A stretch of 64,000 nucleotides of DNA from Telmatactis stephensoni (GCA_029948255.1 JALIZF010001518.1:309797-373796), one strand, 5' to 3'. Numbered from the stretch's first letter, positions 12,301 through 28,200 are shown. A program made the numbers and translations. The notes: a model not told the origin generated them from the sequence alone.

Positions 12301-15300
12301 GCAAACGACGTCACGGCAGCGATCTTGGATGACCGTCAGCACAAGTCAGATTGTATGTTGTTATGATGGCTTCCAGTTGTTTTTGTTTTCAAACTAGCAG
12401 TAGAAGCATGATAACAAAAGCTTTTAGAATGCCAACAAAATTTACCTTTCTTATAACTAAATATATGGTAACTAAGAAACCCTTTTGTTTTCAACAGAAT
12501 GTCTTGGCCAGTTTGATGTTACAATTGTCATGGATGCCTCAGCCAACACTGGAATGCTCGGATTCAATAGTGTCAAGACCTTCTCTAAGCAACTCGTAAA
12601 GGCCTTCGATATTGCAGGCGCAGGTACACGGTTTGCTGTCATATCGTTCGGTGACAAAGCTACGGTTAATTTTGGTTTCAATGCCATTGGACACAACACC
12701 AAGCAAGGCATTTATAATTCAATCGAACGTGTTGGCTACATGGGCGGAGCTACGTCGGATACTTCCAAAGCTCTGCAGTTAGCACTTGATAAAGTATACA
12801 AGTTGGAAAATGGAATGAGGAGAGGATCAAATAAGGTATTCATCAGGACAGTGCACTAATGTCTAGTTAAATTATTAGGTGAAAATGGTGGTCACGTGAC
12901 TAGGGTTTGTAACATCATTACATTTGAAACCCACGTAAGCGACATCCTTAGGACCTGAAATTGGTGTTGGCTTTTATTTTCTTATTTAAAGAGGGTAGCA
13001 CGTGACAGTAATTCAACTGATAAACTTGTGGCCATCTAAACTGAACAAAATGACTGAACATAACAATCAATTTAAAAATCCCAACTGGCCGGGAGGCATA
13101 CCAGTTGGCTATTTACGGTCGAGAAGTTGAATTTGAACTAGGACCACCTGGAATAAATTCAACCTCAGCTAGTGGTCAAAGCGGAACTCGAGTTCGGGAC
13201 CACTGGATTACTCCGACCTCTCGACCATGCTGCTTACCCTTCTTAGAGCTTAAAATGTAGAGTTTGCCTTGAGAAGGGGTCGAGGCCGTTGTCTACGCAT
13301 CTCTTACCAGAAGTGTCTGTTAGTGCAGATGTGATTGTGCTTCAGGGTGACGTCTTGGGTCCGGGCTTAGATCTAGGGTTGAGTTTAGAACTATGGTTAG
13401 GCCTCACTTAAGGTTAGGGCCCAGGTTTTATGGATAGGTCACGTGACAGACAATCTTTGTGCCACTGATCACCTTTGGGTATAACGGCTACGTAGCCGGG
13501 CTAACAATGTTTAATCTCCAAATCATTACCCTCGTGCCTGGTCATCATGCTTCATAAACCACAACATTGAATGACTCCCTCCCATCCAATTCTTCTATGA
13601 ATGTTTTCATACAAACGAAACAAGGCAGTTATATAGGTAGCAGTAAGATGCATCTGTTCGGTGACTTCCCAAAACAAAAATAGTTCAATTAATGATTCTG
13701 TGTTATTCAGTCTTTAGTCATCATAGGACCTGGCAAATTTGCCAATCCATCAAGGGCTGCTCGTCTTGCTGGAGAACTGAGACAAAATCTTGTGGACATA
13801 TTCGTAATGCCTGTTGGATATGACCCAGACCTGCCAGCCATCAAGAAAGTTTCATCCAAACTCGTTGATAACAACGTGTTTATGACCACATCACCTGAAG
13901 CTCTGACTCCTCACTTGCGATCGTTAACTAAACGAATTTGCGATGGAGCTCAAAGACCAAAAGGTATTTTATTGTTTGATTTGCTTTCCCCGAACTAATA
14001 TCTTTCATGTGGTTAGATTCCCGATGTTTGATTACATTCTGTTGATTAAGTATTTATCAAAATGTTGTTTGTTTTCAGTTTGTGATGTCCCGATGGATAT
14101 CGTCTATGGTATACCTACTTCACGATCACTTGGTGGTGATTTCGAACGTATCCAGAGTTTCTTCACTGGCATGACTAGACAATTCAAGGTTGGCAATCGT
14201 CATACACACATAGGTGTTATTCCATACAGCGACTCGGCAAGGTTAGCCATTCATCTTGACCAACCAGGTATGAGCTACAGCAAAGAAGGGACTATAAATG
14301 CCATCAAGAACATGAAAAAAGAGGGAAGTGCGTTCAATGTCGCCAGAGCCATCCAAGTTGCTGCTGACCACGCCTTTACCATATTTGGCGGAACTCGCCC
14401 TACTGCCCCTAAGACGTTTGTTTTGTACGTACCAAGCTCTGCACCCGAGGCCAGTGCCGCAATCCAAGCTGCGGCAACCAAACTGAAAAGTATCGGGGTA
14501 AAGCTGATGGTAGTGGGATTAAAGGAGGCCGATGAAGCGCTGTATCGAGTGGCATCTTCTCAACCATCACAGAAACATTTCCTATATGGCGGCTATGATG
14601 ACGTTCATGCACAGCTATTCGATGCTGTAGACACTATCTGCAAGGGTACGTTAAGTATCTTTTATTGATCTTTGTATGTAGCTAATAACACAAACATTGG
14701 CCATTTCAAAATTATGGCATCTACAATCCAAAATTCTACATTTATGAATTGTGACTTTTCCCCCCTCGCCCCCTAAGCAATGTTGTCCACTGGTCAGATT
14801 CTAGGGTGGGAGACTTTTCTCACCTCAACATTGAATAGGGGGAGGGGGGAATGACTGAATGAAACAAACGCAGTTGCCAGTGAGGACAAATTTAGTAAGA
14901 TAGGTCATTTCCTTCCACAAATGTGTCATTCGAAAAGGCGCCGATTGTAGAAGCTGAGACTAAAATGGCTACTGGATACACTATTAACAATGGATTTTCA
15001 CATTTTATCTCACGAATGTGCTCCATAATAATCGTTTTTGGAATGAGCAAATCGCAAGCGGTTTTCCATTGTCTGTACTATTATTGACAATATGGATTTG
15101 ACGTCACAAAATGTTCACTGAAACTCAAGTGGAACCACGAGCGCAGCAGTTGTTTTTAGTGATAGGTGAAAAGTACTTTGACGGAACGCGTCAGCACCGT
15201 TGTCTGAATTCTTATTGACAATGTCTTTCAACCAATGAGATTACGAGATTTTGCTCGAATTTTGCAAAAGACCAAATTGAATATGTTTCGTCCTTGTTTG

Positions 15301-18300
15301 AAACATGTACGTGCACGCGCTTCGTGAAAATTACCAAAAGACTTAATGTTAAATATTTTGAAAGGATCAGTGTTTGTGCAATTATCCATATGATTGTATG
15401 TTATAATGACTTTTTCATCGCTAGGTAGTTTCTTCAACACGAAACTGGTCTCCCAGGAAGCCTTCGGTGCGCTCTTAATCTCCTCTTCATCAGTGTTCCG
15501 TTTTAGGGCATAAAAAGCTAATTCAAACTACATCGCTTAGAGAAAAGTCGAAATAAGTGTGAGATGACTGGGAATCAAACTCTTGCTAAGAAGGCTGCAC
15601 ACTCACCAACTAAGCAACACTTGCTTGGCTTTGTTTATTTAATCCATGGCTTTTCTGTTTAATGCTGCTATGACAACATTTTATTTATTTCGAAAATAAA
15701 TTAATTAATTTCCCCTCCAAAAGATTTAACTGCATCATCTATGTATTTGTCGTTTACAGCAAGGTATCCCAAATGTCCAGCGTATAAACCACCCGAACCA
15801 GCAGGGGGCTGTCCACCAGACCCGAAAGATGAATGTGATTTAGATGGGGATTGTAAAAATCCTGACGATGCATGTTGTGAAGGAGGATGTGGCAAAAGAA
15901 CATGCACTGATACACCTGTCAAAAGTAGGTTATTCTTTACATTGTACCCATTAATGAGTGGGACCAAATATCTTCTTTCAGTACAAGTTGTAAACACCTA
16001 TGTTAAGTTTTATGTCATAATTAATGTACTGATATATCAAGAAAAAGCGCGAGTGTTTCTTCAGGGGTTCCATTCACTGGGAAACCGGAGATAAAATCAC
16101 GAGGCAGTAGGCCGAAAAAAATAATTAACGCGAGTTTTAGAATACAAAATAGTTGTGATATAACGTGCGCTCTAATTGGCCAAAGGACACGAGTTGCCCG
16201 TTGTCTATAAGGGCAGATTGCCTTAACATTGCACGAGGCCGCGCAAGTAAACTTTGCAGCAGTGCTATAGTTATATAGAAACAACTGAGAATTGTTAAAA
16301 GATCAGAGAGGTGCTAAAAAAAGTGCAATCAACCTTAACACTTCATGTACTTACAGTTCCTACCTGCTGCCTCGTCTTCTGTTGCTTCATTGTTATAAAG
16401 ATATCTTTTTGAACCTTTTTCTCGTGTTTCTTCATTGAATATACAGACGATAAGAAATACTATTATTAATGTTTTAGATTGCTTTGTTACAATGGATATT
16501 GGCCTTGCCATGGATGTAACCTCTGGAGTTCCTGATCAAGTCTTCGAAGATCAAAAGAGGATCGCCACACACATCGTTAATTCTGTTTCCGGTGCTGAAA
16601 ACAGCATTCGTGTTGCCTTGATGAAGTACGGTGCAACATCCCAAGTGCTTGCTAACTTTAACCAATTGGCATCTGATGGTCAACTGCGAAATGCAATCAA
16701 AACGCTCACAAAGTCCGGAGACTCTGAGCGAAGGATCGATACAGCCCTTACCACGGCATCCGGTGCGATGTTCAGCTTGGAAGGCGGTATGCGACAAGGA
16801 CACCCAAGATATCTTATATTCTTTACCTCGGGTTCTTCAGCTGCTGGGTCCGATGACCTTGTGAAGTCATCCAAGCAGTTGAATGCGCTAGGTGTAAATG
16901 TCATTGCTGTTGGTATTGGAAATGCCGATCAAGCATTCTTGAGGCAGCTCGCTAACAATAAAGATGAGTTTGTTTTTAGAGTAACTGCACCTGAACAAGT
17001 TGACACCTTGTGGTCTGATATCACAGGAAAGATTTGCAATAGTAAGTACAACTGTGATCGAAAAACTGCAAAAATGTTTATGTAACATGCGCACAGATTG
17101 CAGCTCAGTTATATCATGCTTGCCCCAAAATCGCCAAATGTATTTTGTAAAAGAATTTACAAAACTTCCAGTTCCTGCATGTACTGTGAAATAAACACGG
17201 TGGGAATTTTAAGGCACTAGAAATGCAATAGAAACACACGGTCACGCCTTGTGTTCTTCAGTCAGCTTGCTTTTCTTGTGCTCTGCTTCTCCCATTGTGA
17301 CATTACAGAGGTCTACGTTTTATATCAGGTTTCCCTCAGACAGTGAAAACCATAGAATTTGAAATTGGTATTCCAGGCCTGGAAAATCATGAAAGTCGAA
17401 GACTTTAAAAAAATGGCGGGCTTGTGCGTAACGGGTTACCAATGAGGACCGGTGACCATTTTAATTGGAACGAGGCCACAAAGGCCTCTTCACCAGAAAA
17501 GGCACCCCGTGGCGACCCTTGTGAAGCTCTCGAAGATGTTTTATTTCCAGTCTTCTGAGGTACCTTTTCTCCGAGTATTTCACAGGATACATGTAGACTC
17601 ATTTCATGCCATGATGGTTTTAGAGGCCTTTATGGCCTCGTTCTCATGAAACTGCTTACCAGTCTTTTTGGTGTTCTGGTACAAGTTCGTCATTAGTCGT
17701 GAAATGTATTTAGAAAACTACTGGGTCATGGACAAGTCTTTTTCGAAATTTCGACCTTAAAATGTTTTGTCAAAAATGTTTTCAGTTGAAGTTTAGGAAG
17801 TGGCCGCTTTGTGTCAAGCACCAAAATCTCCACAAGTGGTTCTGTAACTGCTCTCAATTTTGATATCATGGAAAATGAATTAAATTCATGAAAAAGGCAT
17901 GGAAGTTTTTCTCATTTTTTTCCCGAACCATGCACATTGCTTAAATGTCATTTCTAAAACTTTTATTTTGTTTGACAGAGAAACCTGGCGAGTGTCCTGC
18001 AGTTACCCAAACATGCCCATCACCTGGTGCCCCTGTACCCCTGGCTGAAATCCCTTGTGGTGATTCAGCTGGTAAAGCTGGAAGACCTGATAAAGTCAAT
18101 GACTGGGACTGCCCGGGAGAGGCACGGTGTTGTCGCGATCCCTCGGGATGCCACTCTGTTTGTCGTGTGCCACCTAACAGTAAGTCTCAGTGTTTGAAAA
18201 CAAAGTTTTTTGTGTGTAATCTTCCGTGTCTCTTAAGGGATTCCAAACGGGAATCTTTTAATTCCTAAAAGCCTCTATATTCTGTACTATATTCTCTAAT

Positions 18301-21300
18301 ACCTCTTAAGACGGTCTAGATATTATTCAGAACCTTTTGTTTCGTTCGCTGAAAGCATTAAAGCAGTAAAACCGCATTCAAGGAAATTTTACAGAGAAGC
18401 GATTAGGCAGACTATAGTCTTGTTAATCTAGAGATAACACTGACATTGGTTTGATGTTTGCAAATATCCACCAGTTTATTGCTTATCAATATCTACCATT
18501 TATGTCTCTAGGATGTAACAACCGCGCCCACGACCTCGCTATATTAATGGAACGTTCAGATGCTACGGGAGCACATGGATTTGCGAAAGCTAAAGCATTC
18601 GCCCAAGACCTTGCAGACGCGTTTCACATTCATGAACGAGGAACACATGTTGCCGTAGCAACGTATGGACCAAGCGCTGAAGTCCAATACCGATTTAACT
18701 GGTTCCAAGTAAGTCTTTATTTCGCTCGTTTTCTCGAAAGACCCGATAGCTTACCATAGACCTTCCGGTAACTATATTTAAAGGGTTTTGCTCAAAGCAC
18801 GCGTTCTGCTCAATCTCATATATTTTTACGTTTCAATTAATATTTGGTTTACGTGCAAGTAAAGTTAACGGGTCCTCGTACACTCTCGTAAACTTATCCG
18901 TCATTAATTATCGCGCGACTCCAGAAGTGTGGCCGCGCGTCACGTGATCTGACATGTTGCCCTGCGTTCAACCTCTATTGAGAACTGCATCGGCTTGCGA
19001 TAAAAGGTTTTGCACTCATCATGCATTTGCTAACAACACAGTCCCTCAAAATAACCAAAGGAAAGCGGAAGATGGCGGGCAGGTACTAGTCGACAAGTCG
19101 CATTTGGCAGCTGAAGATTTTTGGGGTGCGCGTGGATTCTCAGGTTTCTGTTTTTACAAATGTTTTTGTTTCCATAGGGTCCTCGATTAAATAACCAGAA
19201 CGTCAGAAAATCAATCGGTTCAATCCAATACGCAGGAGGCGATACTGCGTCTGCTAGCTCTGCTCTATCCCTTGCCGTTGATGATATCTTCACTGACCGA
19301 AGTGGTGCAAGAGAAGGTGTAAATAAGGTACAACTTAGAAGCGTTTTATCTTGACCTCAATGTTCTACGTCACAACATTTGTCCGTTCTGATTCGTCGAG
19401 ACGAATGAATTTTGTTACGATTCGGTTCATCAGTTTTGTAATCTGTTCTGTATGTTGATGTTTGAATCTTTTAATTGTTTCTGTATTTTGGTATGATGCC
19501 TTTAATAGGTGTAAATATACCACGGGACGATGCACCGCAGTGCACGACGACGACGACAACAACAACAACAACAACAACACAGACACCACCACCAACGGCA
19601 ACAACAATAACAGCAACAACGCCACCAACACCAATACCACCAACAACAATAATAACACAGACACCAAGAACAGTAACACCACCACCACAAACAACAACAA
19701 CAATACTAATAACAGCAACAACAACAATAACAAACCCACCCTACCCAATCAACGTAAATTTATTTAACCAATTCAAACCAAACCTAAACAAAAAGCTGGT
19801 CAAGCTAGGCGTCTGTCACAAACTACAGACAGGTCCCTACAGCGCATACTCAGCCGAAGAGAGTGAAAAGCCAACCGAGTGAACACTCTAACAACAACAA
19901 CATCTTCTTCTTCTTCTTCTTCTCCCTTTACTTGGCTCCATCTCAAAGATGACTATTCCAAGGGTCAGCGTGAATTCCATTAAAAAGTAAATGACATAAA
20001 AACAAATAAAAAATTAAAAATAAAATAAAATGTCTACTAGAATTAGTTAGGAGATTTTGCAAGTCGAGCCTTGAAAATGACCAGCGAGGGGAGCTCTATT
20101 GTGTTAGTCGATATTGAGTTCCAGTCTTTTATAGTGCGTGGGAAGAAAGAAAACTTATGATAGTTTGTCTTTGACGATGGAACTTTGTAAGCGTGTTTGT
20201 GCAGATGTCTACTAGTACGAGCTTCTGGGGTTAAGTACTTCTCCTTGTCAATCTCAGCGAGATCGTTGTGAAACATGTACATTTTATTATTTCAATTAAA
20301 CAATATAATAACATTTAAGTTGCTACCCGCAATAAGTAAGAAAAAACTATTCGAGGCGGGAGCAATTACGATAGGTAATTTAAATAATAAGCTAATAGTT
20401 TACAAAATAATATAATTTACAATATATATATATATATTGTTTACGAGGTACGTACAACTAAAAAAAGAAAAAATTGAGAGGGGGGGGGGGGGGGGAAACG
20501 AGCGTTTTGTTTGACGTCACAAATGTTACAAATAAGTACTTTTTGTGTTTCAGTCACTAGTACTTGTTGGTTCTGGAAAGTTCATTGAGGCCGCAAGAGC
20601 GATTGCTTTATCAGCTGCCCTAAAACAAAACCTCGTGGACGTGTTTGCTGTCCCTGTTGGCGACACTGATGTAGCTGCCATGAGAAAGTTTGTATCTCCT
20701 CCGGAAGACAATAACATATTTATAACCCCATCGTACGATGCACTCAGAACCAATGTGCGTGCAGTCACCAAGACCATCTGTTTGGGAGCGACGAAAATCA
20801 GAAGTATGTTTTACTAAGGAAAACGTAAAATAGATTATTCTTATTACTGTGGAACCCAGCTATAACGAATCACAGTGATAACGAACTAATTTTAATGTAG
20901 TTACTAGACATTTGCTTTATTGAGGTTTTCTATAATGCCAGTTTTTGTCACCTCACCGCTACGACTTTACTGGAGAGCAGTAAGAATGAATGAACAAACG
21001 AACGAACGAATAAATTAATGAACGGATGAACGAACGAACGAATGAATTAATTAATAAAGACAGCTGCAAACGGCCACTAACAATAATTCTGACAGTGTAT
21101 ACACCTATTTCAAAAAAGGTTGTCACCGCTAAGAGCGATAGGCGATAGGTAATAGGTCATTCCAAGACCGCAAAGCACTATTGATTTCTTAATTAAGCCA
21201 TCCTAAATCTTTCTTTACACTCTTCCATCAAATATTTGGCTATTCATATGTAAATCAATTAGAAATCAATATTGCTTTGCGGTCTTGGAATGACCTATTA

Positions 21301-22256
21301 CCTATCGCCTATCGCTCTTAGCGGAGACAACCTTTTTTGAAATAGGTGTATACGGTGGATCAAACAAATGAACTGACTGGATATGAAAAACTAGAAATTT
21401 TCCACTTGAAAGGAAATTCAATACACCGTAGATGTCAAACTTTTTAATATACGATATTTCGGCAAGTCAGTACTTGCCTTTTTCAGGCAATGGTAAATTT
21501 ACAAAGCTGCTGCTCAATTTATAGCCAATGTGAAATGACGGCATTAAAATAAACAATATGATTGACATGCTGACATGCTAAAAGGAAACTACGAAATAAT
21601 TGGGTTGTATGACTAACTATTAAAGTTGATATTAAAGGTTTTGTCGCGTTTGATATTGTAAATAAAACATTTGACAGATCTACGGTGTACTAGGTTTCCT
21701 TTCAAGTGAATGAACGACTGGATGAATCAACGAACGAACGAATTAATGAGTGAGATACTGACGATCGGTCGAATGAATGAATAAATGAAGACAAAGAAAG
21801 GCAACTAGTTATTAGGAACTGAGATTGTATTTTGATATTTGTAGTCCAAAAAGCTTGTTTGTCAGTCAGAGAGTTAATGAAAAAGTTACCAATACTTCGA
21901 TTCTGTCATAACTACACATTAATGCTAAAATATGTTATTATTATTATTAATATCTTTCTCTGCAGAGTGTGACAAGCCAATAGATGTCTACTTTGGTATT
22001 CCTAATGCCAATTTCTTGGCTCCACAGTCTGGTAACATTCGCAAATCGTTTGTAAATCTTTTACGTCAGCTTGTTGTTAGCAACAGACTTTTGCACGTTG
22101 GAATCATGCAGTATTCTGATTCTGCTAGTGTGTTAGTCAATCTTGATCAAGCTTACGACCGGAACGCACTGGAGTTCTATATAAACATGCAAATGCCGTT
22201 ATATGGATCGGTATGTTATGGATATCATCATTATCATTGTTATCAACATCATCAAA

Positions 22257-22293
<37 letters not shown>

Positions 22294-25200
22294 TCTTTAT
22301 CATACTTAGAAAAGCAAGAGAGGAGAACACTGGTTTGTCAGGGTCCGTTCTCTACCTTGCTTCAGGGATTTTTCTCCGGTTCGTCGCGTTTCCCTATTTC
22401 TCACAGTGAAATGAACTCGTGAGCTGAGAGTTGTGTGCTCAGAATATTAAAATGTGGTGGTTGTGTGTGAGAATGCAGTGTCCCCCAATTAGCGCGTAGT
22501 ACAAGACACCTAAATGAGTAGTCACTTATTGTCGTCATCAGTCATCATCGTCGTTGTCGTCCTGATCACCATCATCAACAGCGACAATAATGATGGAGAT
22601 TTCGTTTGATTGTACTTTATAAATTAACTAGCATAACTGTTATGAAATCTTTGAAATTTACCGAGTAAAAAACTAGAGTTGTAGTAAAAACGTAAAACTT
22701 GGTTCTCACTTGCAACTCAACATAGTGCAAGAACAAACAAAATCGTCCGTTTCTTGCCCTTGCGTTTGTGCTTGCGTCGCTACTTTTTCAAGTGAGAAGG
22801 CACATAACTCAGGTTTTGCTTCGTCTTGCGTCGCTAGGGAGAACCAGGCTGAACAGCAACAAGACAAAACATGTCACGAATTTTAATGGACTTTTGCTTT
22901 GGCTTTTCAGGGTCTAAACCTCGCAGAGCTATTTAACAAGGCCGCTGATCATGGTTTTTCCATATATGGTGGAGTACGTCAAACTGCCCCAAAAGTTTTA
23001 GTTGTCTTCATCCCAGGTCCAGTCTCCAGCACTCCAGAGCAAATAAAAGCAGCAGCCGACAAGCTAAAGGGCATGGGAGTACGAATTGTCATCCTAGGAT
23101 TGAATAATGCAATCGACAAAAGCCTGTACCAAACTATTGTTACCCAGCCTGCATCGAAATTCCTGTTAACAGCTGACACTTATGATGGGTTGAGTCTTGC
23201 ATTAAGTGCTGCTGCTAACAGGATTTGTAACGGTAAGATTACAGCATCGGTTGCAGTATAGTCTATTAGTACACCAAGGGGACTGTAGATATATGACGTA
23301 ATTAACAGTACAACACTCGAGCAAAATCTCGAAATTTGATTGGTTAAAAGGAATTATCATTAAGAGTTCAAATAGTAGTGCTGATGCATTTTGTCGCGCG
23401 TGCACGTTCTGTTACCCCGCTTAATGAGGATTTTTCACCTTGTATCACAAACATTGTTGTAAAAACAAATGGTAAGCAGTTCTTCGTTACTTTTATTGTC
23501 AATGGATTTGGCATCACAAAATGTTCAAAACTTTGCAATGAAATCTCGTTGATGAATTTTAGTATTACAAGCAAATCCCTTGGCAGCTATAGGCGATACC
23601 AATTAGTTTTTTATCTAATGTATAGTTTTCTTTTCTCAGCCAAATATGGCCGATGTCCCAAACCCCCTGCCCCACCCCCATCGTGTCCTAAGGAAGTAGA
23701 ACACGAATGCTCAGAAGACAGAGACTGTAAAAAACCAGGTGATTTGTGCTGTGCAGGTGGATGTACAAGAACCTGCCAAAATGGCGTCAAGAGTAAGTAT
23801 CCAGCTTTATTTTTATTTCTAGGTGTTTGTAGTAAATTTAGTGTATTTTTTAGATAAATTGAATACAAAGTTCTTGGCTTTACTATAAGAGCGCGCGCGT
23901 TTGAGCGCGAATGAAGACCAAATCTATTACAAATATGTGAGAGTATTACACAGAATGAGTAGCCGTGACGCGATGTGAGAATGTGCCACGAGTTTTTCAA
24001 ACATATCACTTTCGTTCAATGTAGAATTGCTGTAACAACGTCTCTAACGCTGCGTTTAGGACGCCATTTTTTCTGTGGAGTGAAGCAATTTTCGTTAGCG
24101 CGCGGCGTCCTCTTTCACGTCGTTTACTAAATCTTCCTAATTACAAACACTCATTTTGTAGATTGTTTCGTTCCCATGGAGATAGCCTTTGCCCTCGATG
24201 TCTCTGAGACCACCACAAGACCCTATTTGGCTGAAATGAAAGAATTTGTCACAGAAACCATGCGCTCATTCGCTAATTCCGAAAACGATGTACATTTCAG
24301 TCTCATGCAGTACGCAGGTAGGATTGACTTGTTTTAGCAATGAAAACAAGATATTATTTGTTTGAGTTTAACACCAGTTGTATAAGGTAGTTCAGAGTTT
24401 AAGAATCGTTTTCAGTGCGCACGCGATTTTATCCCGAACTTCTCACCTTCTTTTGTTTAAACTTTCTTTTGTTTTTATCAAGCAAAAGAAGGTGAGACAT
24501 TCGGGACAAAATGGCATGCGCATTTAGAAATGATTCTTAAACTCTGAACTGGCTTATATCTCGATATCTTCCAGGAACGCTTGGAACATTCCTCGCTTCG
24601 CAATTTTATTGGAAAAAAAACATCAGCACAGACATATACCCTGGAGACCAGGTGGTATTTTCTATCTTGCTCTGTGAGAATTACAAACGATGGTCTCCAG
24701 GGGAAAACAATCAAAATTAAAAAAAATTAGAATAAAATAAAACATATGGCGTGCTCCCTTTAACAGACATACTGTACGGTTACTATTAGGGAGCTTAAGC
24801 AAGAGACGAGTGTTTGTTCGTGCGCGCGCCGTCATAGATGAAATCTAGAAGGTGAGAAAGCCTCAACTGACGCTCTAGCGAGAACGGGAACCTTGGGAAA
24901 CCTCATCTATGACGGCGTGCGCACGATCAAAAACGTACGCGTGACGTCCGTGTTGACAAAAATGTCTCGTGCTTAAGCTCTCTATTAACGATTTGCAGGG
25001 CATAATTCATTACACTGTATGACGGTACAATTCATGGTTCCGACTTACCGTCGCTATGTCCCACAAGCTCAACGAATTTGCTAGAATACCTCAGAATTTC
25101 AAGCTCTGATCGCTGAAAATTGATTATAAATTGTTATAATTGATTATAAATTGTTTTGCTGTTCTGTGAAAATGAAAGAAAATTACCTCGTAATTCTTGA

Positions 25201-28200
25201 AGTACTCTATAAAACAGATACCCAGTATTTGTTTGTGGGACAATTTTAATTCCAGTGGGAAAACTGCTACAACGATGATTGGTTTGCTATTGTCTAAGTT
25301 GGAACCATTAATTTGCGGTTGTGGTGACAGATGTTTTTCCTGCTTCATCGCCCCTCAAACCCTGAGTACCAGAACCTTGTTTGGTGTTACGTTTTCTCAA
25401 CACTTTTGTTGAGCGCTTCTCCCAGATAATTGTTAACGTGCAACATCCTGGGTATGTATGCATATCAGCGAAGTGCATAAAAACCTTTGGAAATAGTCAC
25501 GTGACCGGGCACACATGGACCACCACGCGCGTTCAAAGATACAATAAAATAGTGAGAGTCATGTGATACGTACAAAGTATTTATTGCTGTATTTATATCT
25601 CCCAGAGCAACCCAAACATTTGACCCCAGGATTCAGAAAATTTCCATCTGAAGGAGAACTACGTCGTTTACTTGCCGAAATTACCCCTACCACAGACCCA
25701 TCAAGACGGATAGACCTTGCACTAGCGTCAGCAAAGCGTAACATATTTAGTCCCGAAGGAAGAATGCGTCATGGCCATCCCAAGTAAATGTTTTACTAAC
25801 TGACTAATTTATTAAGTTAACAATCAAGTCGCAGTCGTTCTTCGCTTGGACGTAGTGAAATGATTACATGATATATTTAGTTTGTCCTGGGCAGGCAGGG
25901 ATATCAAAATAGCTTTCTCCAATTGCTGCGAACCCTGTAGTGTAATGAGACAGACTAAACACCAGGATCTCCCTATTCCTATTCTTCCTGAGTGTTTTCC
26001 CCGTCTCACCAAGGCAGGGTTAAAGTCCTTAACCAAGACGACGTGGAGGTCTAACCATGATCTTGAATGTTGATGCGACTTGGACTCGGACCCCTTTCTC
26101 GCTCTCAAAAGGCAGCAGCTTTTGAAAATGAACTGCTCATTTTATAAAATAAAATCGTCTTTGATATTATTCACTATGACCGTGCACTATAGCGTGATAA
26201 AACGTTTTCTCTTCAGATACTTTATAATTCTGGCTTCTGAGGAGACATCCTCAGATTCGGCCGACCTGAGCAACGTCAGGCAGTCCCTCGACGCCATGGG
26301 TGTAAATACTATTGCTGTTGGAGTCCATAAAGACGTAGACGGTATTTTCCTTCAACAACTGGCTTCAGAAAATAGTTTGGTCCACCAAGCTTCGACACCC
26401 GGTGAACTGGCGGGCAAGCTTCGACAAGATATCACAGCTGAGTTTTGCAAAGGTAGCTCATTTAATGAACACCTTTACTATTTGAAATAATTGAAGCCAA
26501 AATATAGTTATATTCCTTTGCTCTCTACTTGAACAGAAAAACCTGGGAATTGCCCAGTGCCTGCGGTCAAAGCAGATCCAGCAGTTTGCGCATCGCAAGG
26601 AGAAGTTCCGGCTCGTTACATTCCTTGTGGTAATTCGGTGAAAGGAAGAGAAGGTCGTACCCAAAAACAAAACGATTGGGACTGCCCTGGAGAGCAAAAG
26701 TGCTGTAAAGACCCTGACACTGGTTGTCACAACGTGTGTGTAGAACCACCTATAGGTTGGTATGATGCACAATAATGCTTCCACTACGGTCTCTCTGAAT
26801 TTACTGTTCCACAGTTTGCATAATAAGACACATCGGACACAATTAACGACTAAGAATAGGGCAATTGTAAATCCAACTCAGTTGTTCAGACAGTCACTCA
26901 AATAGGCGGAGTTTGATGTGGAAACTATACTTATTTGTATGACTGTCTAACATTGTATGTGTACATTGAAGGTAGCTCTATTTCAGTAGTTACTTTTGTA
27001 TGATGCAACACGCGCTCTATCATTGCAAACTGCGATGCTTCACTTCCAGAACCAGTCAAATCTGGAATGAATCAACTCTAGTTTAATTACTGAATATAAG
27101 CGGATCTTTTGTGACGTAATGTTAACGATTTGTTTCATTTGCATAAATCAACTTAAAGCCATAAACAGACTCTTATATATACCTGGAAATTTGGGCGTTA
27201 TTGCTTCAGTAGTTTTCGAGAAATAAGCTTTTTGATTTACAAAATTTTACCGTAAATGTATGATTGGGTAGCAACACTCGCTACCCTGCCACACATCCTT
27301 TGTGAATTTTGTGAATTTCCAAAGTAACTTAGCAACTACTTAAGGCATCACTTAATTTGAATTGTTTTCTCAATTTTTAAAATTCTACTACAAATGGCAT
27401 TCTCTATATCTGTTCTATTTGTTTGTTTGTACTGACGTAAAGTTCGATTTATAATCATTTATATTAATGGACGAAAATGTCAACAAAACGATTGGCCTAT
27501 TTGTACAAGTTTCATTGTAAACGTACCTTGTAAGACCTAAAATATAAATGTGTGGACTCACAAGAGCTACAGCCTCAGACAGAATTCTCTCAAACTCCCT
27601 CCTCACCAACTTCAATGTTGTGTAGCTTGCAAAAGAGACGGCAGTGCTGCAGTTTGTACATCATCATTGAATGAGGGTGGGGAGGGTGAGGAGGTGCTAC
27701 TACAGGGAAGTGTTCAAGGATTAGTGTCCAAGGCTGAATTTTATTTCTTATACACCCGTTTCAATTAACGTTGTCGGCAAATAGAGTCAAGTCTACGCGA
27801 CTCACCCGAAATGGAATATGGGTAAGAACTATACCACATAAATATCAGCAGGACAATTCTCAACCAGCTGGTGTTGAGCTTATACAACAAATTCCTTTAT
27901 TCACTGATGCTTAAATAAAGACAAAAGCCAAATAGAGAGTAAATTTTTCAACTACCCATACTCCTTTGCGGTCTAGTCGCGTAGACTTGAAGTCTCTCGC
28001 CCTACGCCCAACATTTTTTATGAACGTGGTAGGAATTTTAATTTTATTCAAGAAAGAAAAAAATCATTCTTACTCTATTTTACTTTATTTTTGTTTAATT
28101 ATTTTGTAAGTGTGCTTTCTTATCAATGTTTTCTTCGATAGTTTGTAAAAAAGTCAAAGACCTTGAGTTGGTTGTAGAATCATCTAACTATCTTGGCGAA

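Noticed and set aside
19462..19882. Poly-Thr or poly-Asn ORFs that look mucin-like
   Set aside because: They are an ACA microsatellite in an intron, without consistent frame or splice support.
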